DNA of 64,000 bases, taken from contig NC_037259.1 of the NCBI RefSeq assembly GCF_000002425.4, positions 1,839,218 through 1,903,217 of the forward strand, written 5' to 3'. The position numbers were made by a program, and so were the translations under genes. The stretch is from Physcomitrium patens. Lineage: Eukaryota; Streptophyta; Bryopsida; Funariales; Funariaceae. Each line of letters starts with the position of its first letter. The first letter of the stretch is position 1. Shown piece after piece: positions 1 through 12,518 of the stretch. Below the pieces are notes generated by a model. The model was given only the letters and a program-made list of their open reading frames with translations. It was not told where the DNA came from and ran no database searches.

Positions 1-1685
1 ATCTTTGTTCTTTGATCTCTTCTTCATGTCTTTATATGTCTTACAATATCTTATTGTTGTTACATAAGTCTTTGTCAAAGTTAAAGTAATTCGATGATAT
101 TGATTGCTTTAAAGTAGAACTTTAGCTTATACTTAATGAACCTTGTCTTGTAATCATTCACTTGATTTCTAATGTCATAGACTTAGTCCTAAGGTTTCTT
201 CAATCTTGAATTGTAAACCTAAAAATTTTCATGAATCTTTCTTTGAATCCTTCTCTAACTTAAAGCTTAAGACTTATATATATATTAAAAAATTAGATAG
301 AAAAAAAATAATAAAATATCAAATATAATCTTTTTATTTTGATTCTTATCATTATATTATTCATATAAGTTTAAGGCTATTTATCATTTTAAATTATAAG
401 ATTCTTTTATTACTACTTAGATTTAGTAAGTCTATTCTATTTCTAACTATCTTAACTACCTAACATGGTTTTAACCACCTTGTCTTTTAATCAAATAGGT
501 AACTAACCACTTTACTTTTTCACACGAACTTTTCTTTTCTTAATTCTATTTACACTAGCTTTCCTTTCAATTCTTTTCATATTAAGTCCTCTCTTTATAT
601 TTTGATTTTTTTTAATATCAAAGTTTTTTTTTTCATTTTTTAAGTCTTTTCTTCTTATTTAAATACCTTTATATATTAAATATTTTCTATTTTTTAAAAA
701 AATCTACTAAATATTTTTTTATTTTAAAGAATTATTAATTAATAGAAATTAGAATTAATAATTAAAAATTAAGAATTAAGACTTTTAGATGATAATCTTA
801 GATTAACACTTATTTTTATTTGTTGTATTAGATTAGTTGAACTTGAGCCCTTTTTAAAATTACTTGAGTTTGTAGGTCTTTGAGGTGGGTTTGTAGATCT
901 TGGAGATGAATTTGCAATTTTTGATATGAATCACCTACCATGCCTTGGGTATTTAAATAATTTCTAGACCTTGAAAAAAAACATTCTTTATAAAAAAAAA
1001 TAACAAGCCAAGATTTTATGAATATTTGTAATCTATTATGAAAGAATATTCATTCAACTATAAGATATTTATATTCTTTAATGAGTATTTATAATCTACT
1101 ATGAAAGAATATTAATATGAATTAAAGTTTTTACATTCAAATACATTCTAAGTAATCATACTAGTAATTTTTTTTTTGGTTTAAAAAGAAGTCCAGTTTA
1201 CTTCTAAATTAAAAATAATAAAATTTTAAGTAAATTTGAGATTTTAATGAGTCATAAGTATTTTCTTCATCTTAGAATAATAATTATCTAAAATATTTGG
1301 ATTTATGATTTTTATTTTTAATAATATTTTAATTACTTTTTATTATTAGAAATACATTCCTAAAAAAAATTAATGAAATTGAGCTATAATATTTTTTAAT
1401 ATATTTTAAATATAAAAATATTACTATATTCAAATATTTATTTAATAATCCATAGTATTCTATTATTTATAAATGATGTATTATTTACTAGTAGATGTGT
1501 TATAGAAGAAGAAACTAAAATGCAAATCTTTCTTACTCTTGTGTCATTTAGATTGTTGACATGGTTTGAAGGAGTTTTATGTGTGTACTTTAAGTCACTT
1601 AGTAATTAACTTCTTTAAAATCTAAGTCCTTTGCAAAGTTTTCGTGTTTTTATTCTAGTAGAATTCCTCCATTAATTTTTTAAGC

Positions 1686-1712
<27 letters not shown>
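1686..1712. repeat. (AT)n microsatellite
   Basis: About 27 bases of uninterrupted alternating A and T in AT-rich flank. Confidence 0.9.
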
Positions 1713-1718
<6 letters not shown>

Positions 1719-1884
1719 TAATTCCTTAAAACTTTGAACAATCTCATAATCAAATATTTTTTTATAAGCTATGTTTTTTCAAATCAATAGAAAGATTAAA
1801 GATAAACATGTGTGTAAAAGGTGATATATATAATAGTGACTTGGTTTCAAAAAATATGAAGATATTTTGAGTTATTAACAATAT

Positions 1885-2340
1885 TGTCTAATTGTAATGG
1901 ATGCTTACATTACTTAAATAAATAGAAGTAAGTAGAAGTATATAGAACATATTAGGTAGATAGTATCTCTCATAAACAAACTTCATAGAAGTTTCATAGA
2001 TTCAAATTAGATCTTGGATTTATATAGACATGTCATATCATTATTCGAACTTGTTCCACAAGTTTCTAATTTTTAAAAACTTCCATTAGAAGAAACTTAC
2101 AATTTGATCTTTAGGCCATAAGTCTTGTAGTTCATAGGAAGCTTTTACAAGGTCTTTTTAATAGCTAGTGCATATAGAGGCAAGAGTAGATCCAGCTTTA
2201 ATCTTGTCAATATTATTATGATATTCTAATTTTGATTTAAGACTTTCTAGTTTTCTTTTATTAGACAATACCCATTATAATTTCTTTCTTTCTTATTTCT
2301 GTATCTTCTTTTTTTACTTTCTTTCTTCTTCAATAATTCA
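1885..2340 (+). mobile_element. LTR-like relic of the family B retrotransposon
   Basis: The segment shares spaced short blocks with the LTR-like stretches near 21500, 41650 and 59967: a TGTAAT-like start followed by a TTACTTA-type block, a GAAGTAAGTAGAAG block, ACATGT/CCACAAGTT blocks, a 'tatagaggcaagagt' block and a final CTTGTCAAT block. The blocks come in the same order, but the match is diverged and the ends are not defined. No gag or pol follows it here, so it would be a solo or truncated LTR. This was judged by eye. Confidence 0.35.
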
Positions 2341-3784
2341 AAAAAGTATTGTCTTTTAAAATTTTGTATATATTTATATTTTTAATACTAGTATTACATG
2401 AATTAGATTTAGATGAATATTTTATATAGATTCTAAAGATACTTAAGAGTCATTGTAGATTAATATTTATAGATAGATGTTGGCACAATTAGAATAAATT
2501 TTGTTTGTAGTAACTACATGTTTCCATAATTACTTGAATTAGTCATAGGCATTGATAGATATATTCATAATATTAAAAATTGAACATGTATTTAGTTGCT
2601 ATATATATATAAAAAAATACTAATAGATCTACTTACAAATATAAGTATTTATTTTACTAATTGTTATATATAAGTATTATTTCTATTGGATTTATTATCA
2701 AAGGTGCAAACAAATTATTTGTTTTCTATTAATCAAAGAGATAACACTAAAGTAATATTAAGTTTGATAATTATAGAATTTTTGTTTTGATGGAATGTGT
2801 TTTGTGACTTTAATAAAAGATACAAGTTATAGCCTTTTTAGATTTGAAAATTTTCCATTAAATCAAACAAGAAGAATGTGTTGAGTTTTTATATTGATGT
2901 TATATTTTATAAATTTTGGTTCTAGCTAAACCAAGTTTCTTTGTGTTTACTTCTAAAAACCATGCTATGCTATTATTTTATTTTATCTATTATTGAAGTG
3001 GTACATTTATATAATGTATAGAATTTAAGAAATAATATTGTCTTATGAATTGTAATTGATGAAAATGGCTTTAAATTTGTAAGAATATTGTAATCTAATA
3101 ATTATTTAAATTCCTTCCAAATATAACTATTAGATTGTTGTTATGTTATTTCTTTACCACTAAAATCACTAATGTATATTGTAGTTGAAAAGATCATCTT
3201 TTGAATCTTAAAAACATTCATTTGTTGTGCAAATTGTGAAATAATGATATTGAATCTAATTGTAGTGTCATAAATTGAAAAGACTATATGCATTAATTTG
3301 AGTAAAAATTGGATGGTAGCAATCAATAAAGATTCATCTACTTTATAATTAAAGGCAATAACTTGATTACATACATTTTTCACCAAAGAGCTTGTTTATA
3401 CCATCATAGCTTTTATTATAGAATTGGTTGTGTTTAAAGTAAGCATAGAATCACAATGTATCATAATAGAGTTATTAGAATTTTTTTCTTTTTGATCCAC
3501 ACAATAAGTCAAAAACATTCTCACCAAACAATAATGTAGTCTATATTACTATAATCTAAGAATCATTCAAGGTGGTTTGATTTTAAGATCTATTTTTTTC
3601 TTGCCACACTTCAAATAACCTCTACCAAATGATGACCATTATTTTTTACATTGTTCTAATTATTTCTATGTAGAATACAAAAGTTATTTGTGTCTTTAAA
3701 GTTATTAGAATTTTTTCTTGTAATTCTCTTCTAATTGTTTCTATTATATTTCTGATTAACATGAAATCATCCAAATCTATAGGT

Positions 3785-4113
3785 TATTCCTTGTGTCCTT
3801 TATATCCATTTAATTGAGGCCAAAAATATTTATAAGTACAATGGATAATTTGATTGTAGTATTAATATCTTATTCTAAGATATTCCAAGGTCTTTTGCAT
3901 ATTAGTCTTAAGTTTTGACTTAGAATTTAGTAATATTAGGCACTTTTTTGTTTTATGATTTTTACCTAAGCATATCTAACATCAAATTTTTACTAATTTG
4001 CAAAAGACCTTGGAATATCTTAGAATAAAACATTAATACTACAATCAAATTATCCATTGTACTTATAAATATTTTTGGCCTCAATTAAATGGATATTAAG
4101 GACACAAGGAATA
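3785..4113. repeat. Long near-perfect inverted repeat (foldback)
   Basis: The left arm 3785-3906 and right arm 3992-4113 are each 122 bp and are reverse complements with about four mismatches, separated by an 85-bp loop (3907-3991). The arms start TATTCCTTGTGTCC on the left and end GGACACAAGGAATA on the right. There is no coding sequence in it. The high arm identity in otherwise decayed DNA suggests a recent event. It could be a foldback/MITE-like element, an inverted duplication, or a source of hairpin RNA; the sequence does not decide between these. Confidence 0.9.
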
Positions 4114-4748
4114 TGCCAATTGGTCATGCAAATGTCTTCAAGGCTAGTTTATTAATAACAAAGCAAGCACTAGTTATGTTTCTATTCAATACTTTCTTTC
4201 AACCACCTCATGCAACTTAACATGAAAAAAAAAACCAACATAGCTAAGTGAGTATTTTAAATCCTATCACATAATTGTCTCTATTATTTATAACCTTGTA
4301 AATTGCAAGTAGAGCTCTTGTCATTGAAACTCAACCCCTAACAGCTAGATTCATTATCAACATTCACAAGTAGATTACTCTCTTTTTTCAAGGGCCATTG
4401 AAACATCAGTATTAAAAATGAAGGATTATCCAATATTGACTTATGCCCAAAAAAATACTAGCACATAATTCCATTGAGTCAAGTAGATGTCGCCCGGCGA
4501 CCAATCTACTGAACATACATGTGGCAGTGAACCAAGACCAAGAATACACAGATTACACACCACGAATGTCTTTCACAATATAAAAGTACGTATTCATCAA
4601 GGGTTGAAGACTGGGAGTCGGTATACAAACAGGAGTCCACCTAGAAATGAGTAATCGTGCTCATCTTACTGTGGCACTTGAACAGTAAGTGACAATTGCC
4701 TTCCCTCACAAAAACTTCCACGTAAACATATCAACATGCACTTGCTAC
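4114..4748. other. 3' flank of the Y14 gene
   Basis: Non-coding DNA downstream of the minus-strand Y14 gene. Base composition rises from AT-rich to gene-like near 4490, which probably marks the 3' UTR. I see no second gene in it. Confidence 0.5.
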
Positions 4749-6501
4749 TCAAAAACGTCTTCGCGTAGGGCTGCGGGACCTGTGACCACCTCGAGGCGAC
4801 CTACAGTACCATCAAAGACAAGAGCTCAGAATAACGACTGCCTCCCCAATTACAGTGACGATAATGGTAACATACGTTCAGTCTGCTCAACATGTCTTAA
4901 GAGATCAATGCTACAAATCAACAATTTAGACAAAACCTATATTATGTCATTGAATGGCAATCACCGAACAAGAACAACAACAGGCACTCACCTTCTCCTA
5001 ACATTTCGACGGTGAAGTGGACCGCTACTGAAAGCCCAGTTTACAGATATGGTTTGAGTTAATAACTGTTTTCCGTTCTGATTATCAATTGCCGCCTGAG
5101 CTTCCTTTTTGGTTTCATATTCAATTAGCGCATAACCCTGCATGCATGGGAGCATTGAGAAAAAAATTCCAGAAACATAGAATAGACTGAAAAAGAACAA
5201 CTGTGCATTATGAATGCAGGAGTAACATCACATCTACAAAAGCTTTATCTGAATACGGGAAAAAGATGTAATCGTAGAAACGTACACCCAGACGCTAGTT
5301 AGCCTTGTATTGAATCAAATAAATACAAGTGGAATATTTACACAACCCAGATCATCAATAAATGAAAATGAACATCGAATCAAACCTTCACAAATCCAGT
5401 TCGCCGGTCAAGATTGAGATGCAAGTTCTTAATCTCTCCGAACTCGGAAAATGCCTCGTGTAAATCATCTTCTTGAGCCTCTTCATGGACACCAGTGACC
5501 AAAATGATCCAGCCCTCCACAGCTAGTGAACACCAGTCAAGGGAATCCAACCATAATTATACACAACAAGTATCTTAAATCACTAACGGTCAAGATTGCG
5601 TATTCGTTTACTCCATAATAGACCGCATTCCTGGTGACAAACGATAAACGAATAATGCTGCGATGCTTATTTCGCCATCTGTCTTGACGCAACGACTGAG
5701 TCAACCCAAAAAAATTGACAGCCAACATTTCCCAATTTCTACAGCTGAAAAAGCATACTCTAATGCAAGATTCGTCTCTCGGCAAGTAAGTACTGTAACG
5801 ATTAGCTGATAAGTCGACTACAGTTCATGAAGAGAAAGGCATATTCAGAGGCAAAAGTATCATTCATCACAGAAATTAAAAAGGCTGTCAATAAAACTAA
5901 CAGCAAACTCAACGAAACCTCGAACTTTACTATCACGGAAAAATATATATATATAAAAAAACAAGCAGCGTCCGAAGCTTAAACCACATACAACGCAGAA
6001 ACAGGAATTGACAACAGACTTGCGAAATGATATCCCCTACAGTGTTGTAGAATGTGGAGCGTCTTCATTGTGCGCTTAGGCACACTTCTGAAGCAACGCG
6101 CGGCCAATGACACCATTACCTGATGAGAACAATGAAAAACTGAAGAGTGCTACGCAGCCAAAAGGGACAAAAAACAAAAAGAGGATACAACGCTGAGGAC
6201 CTGGTCCGCCACCAGAATCGAGCGATTCGAATTCTTTCACAGCGTACCGATGAGAGCGGTCGGCATCGCCCTCTTCCCGAAACCCTCGCCCCTTTGTCTT
6301 ACGACCAGCCGCTGCTGCGGCAGCTGCAGCACCTCCACCCATGCGACTCCCGCCCCCTGTCCCGCTCGTGATAATAGTGGACTTCAACTTCGGCGGAGGC
6401 GCGGGAGGCGCGTCGAGCTCCTCCATCGCTACATCTTCGTCCAGAAGATCGTCTTCCTCGGGCTCGAAGTCTACGGCGTCCACGACCTCGGCTGTCGTCA
6501 T
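4749..6501 (-). CDS. Y14: Y14 / RBM8A, exon junction complex RNA-binding protein
   Basis: Core exon junction complex subunit. In known systems it pairs with Mago, is deposited on mRNA upstream of splice junctions and acts in mRNA localisation and nonsense-mediated decay. Exons (minus strand): 6501-6189, 5522-5386, 5137-4992, 4779-4749. All introns are GT-AG and the phases agree, giving 208 aa, close to the roughly 200 aa usual in plants. The acidic N-terminus (DFEPEEDD) is followed by a Gly/Ala-rich linker with an eight-alanine run, then KGRGF. The RRM starts at QRSVEGW, with RNP2 as WIILVTGV and RNP1 as KGYALIEY, and ends NWAFSSGP. The last exon is only 31 nt and supplies the Arg/Ser tail [10 protein letters not shown], as in plant Y14. 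A GTGAGT donor at 4991 supports this fourth exon; without it the protein would stop soon after RRNVRRR. Confidence 0.94.
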
Positions 6502-6645
6502 TTCTCCTCCAAATCACCCGCTGAAGTTATCGAATCAATCCAATCGACACCGGCTTTCACTTTCCAATAATCACAACGACAACACGCGAGTAGCAACGAT
6601 GCGATGGACCACGGCGAAAGTCCTCTAGAGCTCAGACAGGCGGTG

Positions 6646-6653
6646 AAACCCTA
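6646..6653 (-). promoter_or_regulatory. Telo-box upstream of Y14
   Basis: AAACCCTA on the plus strand (TAGGGTTT in the gene's sense), 145 bp upstream of the Y14 ATG. Telo-boxes are known plant promoter/5' UTR elements enriched in housekeeping and translation genes. Function here is inferred. Confidence 0.5.
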
Positions 6654-6805
6654 CCAATTGCAGCAAAACAAGCAAAGTGCGAAGAATGGCTTCACTGCGA
6701 TGGCAACAAACCTAGAACTAATCTGAACGAATGAAAATTATATCATCCTTGTCATACATCATTCGTCCATAAATTGGATCCTTTTCGCGGTTATCTTCAC
6801 TTCGA

Positions 6806-6930
6806 ACACCCGTTCCCATTGGTTCATGAACCATGTTCCAATACGTTCCCATACCTCGTTCACGTGAACCATACCGTTCCCCAACTGTATTTAAGAAAAC
6901 GTTTTTTTTTTACGTTCATGAATATTTTCA
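6806..6930. promoter_or_regulatory. GTTC-rich block with two perfect 12-bp palindromes
   Basis: GGTTCATGAACC (6821-6832) and GTTCACGTGAAC (6858-6869) are each identical to their reverse complement. The second contains a CACGTG G-box core, a known plant bZIP/bHLH site. The surrounding 120 bp repeats CGTTCCC/CGTTC motifs many times. The block sits about 320-370 bp upstream of the Y14 start codon. A regulatory role is inferred. Confidence 0.4.
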
Positions 6931-7508
6931 CGTTTTGCACATGGTGTGAAATCAATGGACCACTCATAAACCACCACATGGATGATATACAACAAAATCC
7001 ACCTCAATTCTACCTAAAAAGACGTTGCTGTGGAGATGCTCTTTCTTGAGTGCACGTTAAATCCATATAGCAAACGTAGCATAATTTTGGTAAACATTTA
7101 CAACTTTCATATTCATTGTATTATTCATGAAATTGAGAGAGAGAATAAAAATAAATAAATAAAATTGAGGAGATCAAAATAAAGTTGGTCTATAAAATTT
7201 GAACACATAAAATTGAAGATATCAAAATGACATTTCTCCTCCCCTCCCAGCAAACCCTTCGCACACAATTTTATGTTTTGAGGCAAAAGCCACTCCAACA
7301 ACTTCAATTTCCCAGAAAGTTTAAGTACGGTCATCCTTTCATACAGATTGTCTTACAGAACACTGACCGAGGAAGTTACCTAATACATCAACACTGTTTC
7401 AGGTCATCTCCTCTAAATCCCTCTGCACAATCTGAAAACCTTTCAAGCAAACAAACTAATCTCGTGATAAAAATAAAGCCGTTAGGCCGTGAATGCTGAG
7501 GTATTTAC

Positions 7509-10500
7509 CTATCTAGAAAGTGATTTCTCATCACCACTCTCTGAACGAGGGATTGCAATAACCGGGCTGTTAGGATCCGAAGGGGTAGGCCTTATGCAGG
7601 TGAACAGCCTAAACGATCCATCCACTTTCTTGTGCTGAATTTGGTGGAGGATATCCTCCAGATGCACGATTAAGGTTGAAAAGCTAGGTCGCTTTGTGGG
7701 GTCCTGATGCCAACACTCATTCAGCAAACTGTGACAATCCACTCGTATTGTTAGCAAGACCGACATGTACTACGCTGTTGAGCCTGGATAGGAAAACAAA
7801 GTGAACAACCAACTCTGTTTCCCGTTGATAGCTGAATTTGAAAAAAGGTAGGTCCGAAATCTACTAAATTGTACGCGGGAATCCTAGATCGAATAATACA
7901 GATATTTACAAGAAGACTTACTCTTTCATCTTTGGAGGATACGTGTTTGCAGAGAAAGTTGGCCTCTTTCCTTCTTTAGCTCTGAAATGAGCAATGTCCT
8001 TGGACCCTTGAAACTTCGAATATGGACCACTTCGAACAACTGCAGAAAACCGATCAACTTAGATGAAGCTTTACTGTGTGCTGTTCTATTTATAAACCTC
8101 TAATGGTGATTTTCATACAAAAAATTGCCATGGAATATTAAAAGTGATAACTAGCTCATTGATTTATGCAGACCCTCAATACATAAACACAATAGGAGAT
8201 GCGAAAGCGAGATGAAGATGCGAACAACCAGTAGAAGATTGACACTTTCAAAACCCTAGTTCGGTAGTACTGTTATGAACTTCACAAACCAACTTCGCCT
8301 GGGATATTTAGTATTCACCCTACCCTAAGACCCACTGAGAACTGTCATTGGCAAATGACCTCCTCATGTACAATTCTTCTGACCATCGCGGTTCTTTAAA
8401 CTTGAGGTGCACACACAATTCCCCCAGTTTTGTGAAGGATTCCACCATGTCTAATATTCTTATGTTGTGCTGGCAAATAACACACTTTAACCCACTAGTA
8501 GGCAGATGCTGGCCTTCGAACGGATGCTTATATAGCTTAGAAAATCACAAATAAAGATTCGAATCGGTTCAGAAGATAATTCGGACTGTACTTACCTCGT
8601 GAACAATGACAGCAAAAGAGAATACATCAACACTCTTGTCATAAGCCTTGTGCAGAAACACCTCTGGAGCCATGTACCGATCTGGTTAAGATACACAAAG
8701 ATGCAATCAGTCAGAATCTTCATGCTTTCGATAGACACAAAGTACAACAGATTACGAAAAACGTTGTGAACAGAAGCCCAACGACTTGCATCCAATAATC
8801 AACTGCAAGAGATTACTGTGTTACATACAGCAAAAAATAACAAGTAGACTGTAATCAGAAATAAAATACGCATTTGCAATCCAGTGTAGGTGCCACATCC
8901 ATATCGCACTAAATGAGAGCAAAAGTAATAATTTACAAGATCCAGTCTCTCCCGTCATCAAATACTGCTGCGTAGCCTCAGAGACATCCAGAAGCTTGCC
9001 AAGTCCAAAATCCGCCACTTTCAGATACCCTGCTTCATGTACCAACAAATTCCTAAAATCCAACAAGCTCAAGCATATTTCATAAACGAGGTTCGCATTA
9101 CTACATGCAAGTCCAACAATATGTATACCAAAAACGCAAAGTACGAGGTTTCGTGGAAATTCAAAACAAATTAGTTGCATCACTCATAAAAACTCCTCAG
9201 TTAGTGCTGCTTCAGCTCTAAGAAATTAAAATGCTTCTATAAATTAAACCTTTACTCATATAAGCATTTGTTCAGCGTATCAAAACCCTGGGACATAACT
9301 GAATTGGCTTCCAAGATAACTATGCTCCTTGCATTAAAGTAAAAACATTCATATAGTGCAGGGCCGGTTGGGACTACTTAATGAACGACACGCTGATAGC
9401 TCTTTTCTGGTGGAAACAGATGCTCCCAAAAATGGGAGGGCCCGAACAATCTTGCTCAAACAGTAATCCGAACCTGCCTTATGTTTTTTCTTCAACAGAA
9501 GAAATTGCGAGGAAATAAAGAGCAAAAAAGGAACAAAGGCAATTCTCTTTACGAAATACACATTATCGCCACTTTCACTCTTTCAAGTCAAAGTTAGTTA
9601 CGCATGTGAATTCAAGGTACTCACCTTGGTTTCAAATCACGATGCACTATAGGATCGGGTTTATGCTTGTGAAGATAATTCATTCCCCTGCAGACAACAA
9701 GAAATTTGTAACATTGCTGAAACTTGCAGCTGAACTTACACCAAGGAAGTCACTTATAAGTGCATGTAAGGCACAGTAGAAGAAGTGATGAAAAACTATA
9801 AATATTCTGTTACAGACTTGGCAATGTCGAGGGCAAACTTCACAGCAGTCAGAGCATCAAGTTTTCCATTCCGGTCAAGATAATCATGTAAATCTCCCTG
9901 ATATACCAAACCAATGGTAACACAGTGAGTGTATTCTGACCATGTGATGCCAAATTATGAAACGTGTACCTAGGAAGGAATAAAGTGATCAAAGATAGGA
10001 AACCAGAGAAAGACACTGCATGGTGAACACAACGGCTTCCAATCTTTAATTGGTACAGGGAATAGAATAGAAATTGATAAGGATGATAAACACATCATGT
10101 CACACGATTGAGAGTGATGTAGCCACCTTTGGAAGATACTCAGTTACTATGACAAAGGGTTGACTCTTAGATACAGCACCAAGGAACTGCATGACGTTTG
10201 GATGACGAAGCCTTGAAAGGAGAGCCAGCTCATCAACAAATTCCTTCCTGTTTGATGACGCGTATCCGTTAGATTAACATGGAGAGCATGTCCACTCCTC
10301 AGGAGAAGCGTCCTTGCCAAGGTGCAACAACTAACATGACCTAACATGTTCTGGTGCATTTCATGAAAAGTACGTAGTTTATTGGCAATGACCGCACAAA
10401 AGTGATGATAACAAACTCACACTATTTTTTGGTCTGATGTTAAATGACTCAATAAGCTTTTTGCTGCCACGGCAGTTCCACGCCATTTAAAAATTTTGAT

Positions 10501-12471
10501 CTCCCCAAATGCACCCTATAAGAAAGATACCAAAAACAAAAATTAACAACCTAGCATATTCATATCCACAGCGAGGTAGGTCCGTCCTAAATTCCTCACT
10601 ACTGTAACGAGACATAATTTGCAGTTCACTCTTTATTATGGAATTCAGAGAAGATGAACCTGAAAAGAACGTGCAGTTGCAGATTCGATGTACACACACT
10701 ACTGCAAGCCTGCAAATTACAAGGCCTGCAATGCTTTCCAATATTGCTGGATATTACAGCCTGTGCCTGTACCTTGCCAATAGATCGGCCTTTCTCCATG
10801 CACAGTTCCGCAGGATCAATTTCATACGTTGAAAGTGTACTTTATGGCTGGACATACAAACACGAATGTCACACATAACGGCGTTAAAATCACATCCATA
10901 TTCCTGTATCTAGCTCGTATTCCCTGTCATGAACATATAATTACGTATAATTACATATAATTACGTGGCTTAATAAAAACCGATTACTCAGACAAATGAA
11001 AACTAGAAAAAACTCATGCCAACCCAAATCTAGTGTGACAGGATTGTGTGCCTTTGTAAAACCGCCGTTCACTTCTAGCAAATCGCATATGTCTTTGTGT
11101 CGATATCTTTGCGCATTTGCCAATGGCTGTACAGAGTTGCCCAAACAAACCAATCGAAAGATTAGAACACATCAAGCCAGTTGATGGGGTGAGTCAAAAA
11201 GGTACTTGAACACAAATTGTACTTGAGATGTAGTTTAACCTGCTGTACTTTTCCAAAACAAAATAAAACAGAAAGAAAATAAGTAAACAAAAGCAAACAT
11301 CAGAGAGGAGTAATAGCTCACTGTTTCATTAAAGCGACCGCAAGGATTCACACTGGGGCCATACTCCAGTAACAGCTTCACAGCTGCAGTATGACCTTCA
11401 CTAGCAGCAAGGTGAAGAGCAGTTCGCCCATCGTAATCTGCCGCATCCACTGGTGTGCCATTATCAAGCATATGCTTCAAAATTGATACGTTCACTTTAC
11501 TTGCATAATACAGCAGAGTCCCTGTTTCTTCTTCTTTTTTGAAAGTTCCCTTCCTGAAGTTGCAAATACCCTCAACCTCCGCCCAGGTTCTAAAACTTCA
11601 AGACGCAAACGAAACTGCAAATAATTCAGGCGTCTCTAACCATGATCTCAGCCATTTCACCATGACATACATGCATATCTGTAAAACATGCTAAGGTCGT
11701 TTCACACGTATTTTCGGAATTTTCTCTGTACGATGAAAATTGAAAAAACCGTGTTTATCCACGATACTCAACACCAGCGTGCCAATTCTCCGCTTAACAA
11801 CCTGTCAAATCATTTAATCGTTTGACCTATCTAACACATGTATCGAAGGTTGCCTGGAGGTGCACCACTAGTAAGCGAAACCGTAAATTACCAGGTACAT
11901 AAAATTCCATTCTAAGCACACTACTGCCAAATAATTTTAGAATTCAACACAAACTACTCTCCTGCCTGCAAGAACTGCGTCTGCAGTCTGCTTCAGTACC
12001 TAAAACAAAGACATTCTCTGTCCACATTCCTACACTACCAAACGGTAACCTCCTTCCACCATGAAACCAAAAAGAATGGACAAGGTAACACGCCTTCGAT
12101 TAAACTCGACCTCTGATTCTCTAATTGAGAATTCAAATCACTGACTAATTTAGACACTACGCTCTTACCACGAGAGGAGCCTGCAGACGAGGAAGAAGGA
12201 TAATGAGACTAGAATCTACTCCGTCACCACGAAAATCTAGGAAGAAAGAAGTAAAGAAATAAATAAAAACACGATTAAAAAGAGAAGCAAGAAATCCTTA
12301 ACCCCTAGTCCAACCACGCAAGGCGAATCCTTCCAACTCTCGAGATAAATTCAAAACCTAATTTACCGCGGCTTCTCTTGCATCATCAGATGAAAATGGC
12401 CTTTTCTGCGCAGTACACATTGCCGCTCCAAGACCAAATCCAAACGCCGAGGCTCTCGTGGGACAAGCCAT
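7509..12471 (-). CDS. Ankyrin-repeat protein kinase, plant ILK / Raf-like MAPKKK type
   Basis: Predicted cytosolic Ser/Thr kinase with N-terminal ankyrin repeats, like plant integrin-linked-kinase-like and VIK proteins. Exons (minus): 12471-12367, 11614-11322, 11126 to about 11000 (3' end unresolved), 10839-10773, 10515-10421, 10247-10127, 9897-9818, 9687-9625, 9052-8937, 8681-8596, 8039-7922, 7728-7509. Ankyrin signature in exon 2: DGRTALHLAASEGHTAAVKLL. Kinase motifs fall in order: glycine loop GKGAFGE, lysine in VAAK, helix-C glutamate in FVDELALL, HRDLKP, DFG in VADFGLGKL, TGETGSYRYMAPEV, then LLNECWHQDPTKRPSF. Exon phases agree from 10839 down to 8596. Exons 2 and 11 each seem to lack one base: the phase-correct 5' part and the conserved 3' part lie in frames that differ by one. 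These could be assembly indels or early decay. The start was chosen for an exon that joins exon 2 in frame. Confidence 0.88.
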
Positions 12472-12510
12472 TTCGAGCCCATTTCGGAGCCAGCCCGATA
12501 ACGCATGGCT

Positions 12511-12518
12511 AAACCCTA
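12511..12518 (-). promoter_or_regulatory. Telo-box upstream of the ankyrin kinase
   Basis: AAACCCTA on the plus strand, 40 bp upstream of the proposed start codon, inside a GC-rich promoter/5' UTR stretch (12472-12700). Confidence 0.5.

Larger units (their letters stand above)
1..3784. other. AT-rich decayed intergenic DNA
   Basis: No coding sequence that can be supported. The stretch is very AT-rich with stop codons in all frames and short homopolymer runs. The only structured parts are an (AT)n tract and an LTR-like relic, listed separately. The composition matches the decayed retrotransposon regions in the right half of the window, so this is probably old transposon debris (inference). 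Confidence 0.6.
6502..7508. other. Intergenic: Y14 upstream region and kinase 3' flank
   Basis: This lies between two minus-strand genes, so it holds the Y14 promoter/5' UTR (right-to-left from 6502) and the end of the kinase gene transcript. It contains a telo-box at 6646 and a palindrome-rich block around 6800-6930, listed separately. From about 7080 to 7230 it is AT-rich. I see no other gene. Confidence 0.6.

Noticed and set aside
11500..11614. Very short intron (16-23 nt) in kinase exon 2 to fix the frame
   Set aside because: GT and AG are present but plant introns of this length are not known. A missing base is the simpler explanation.
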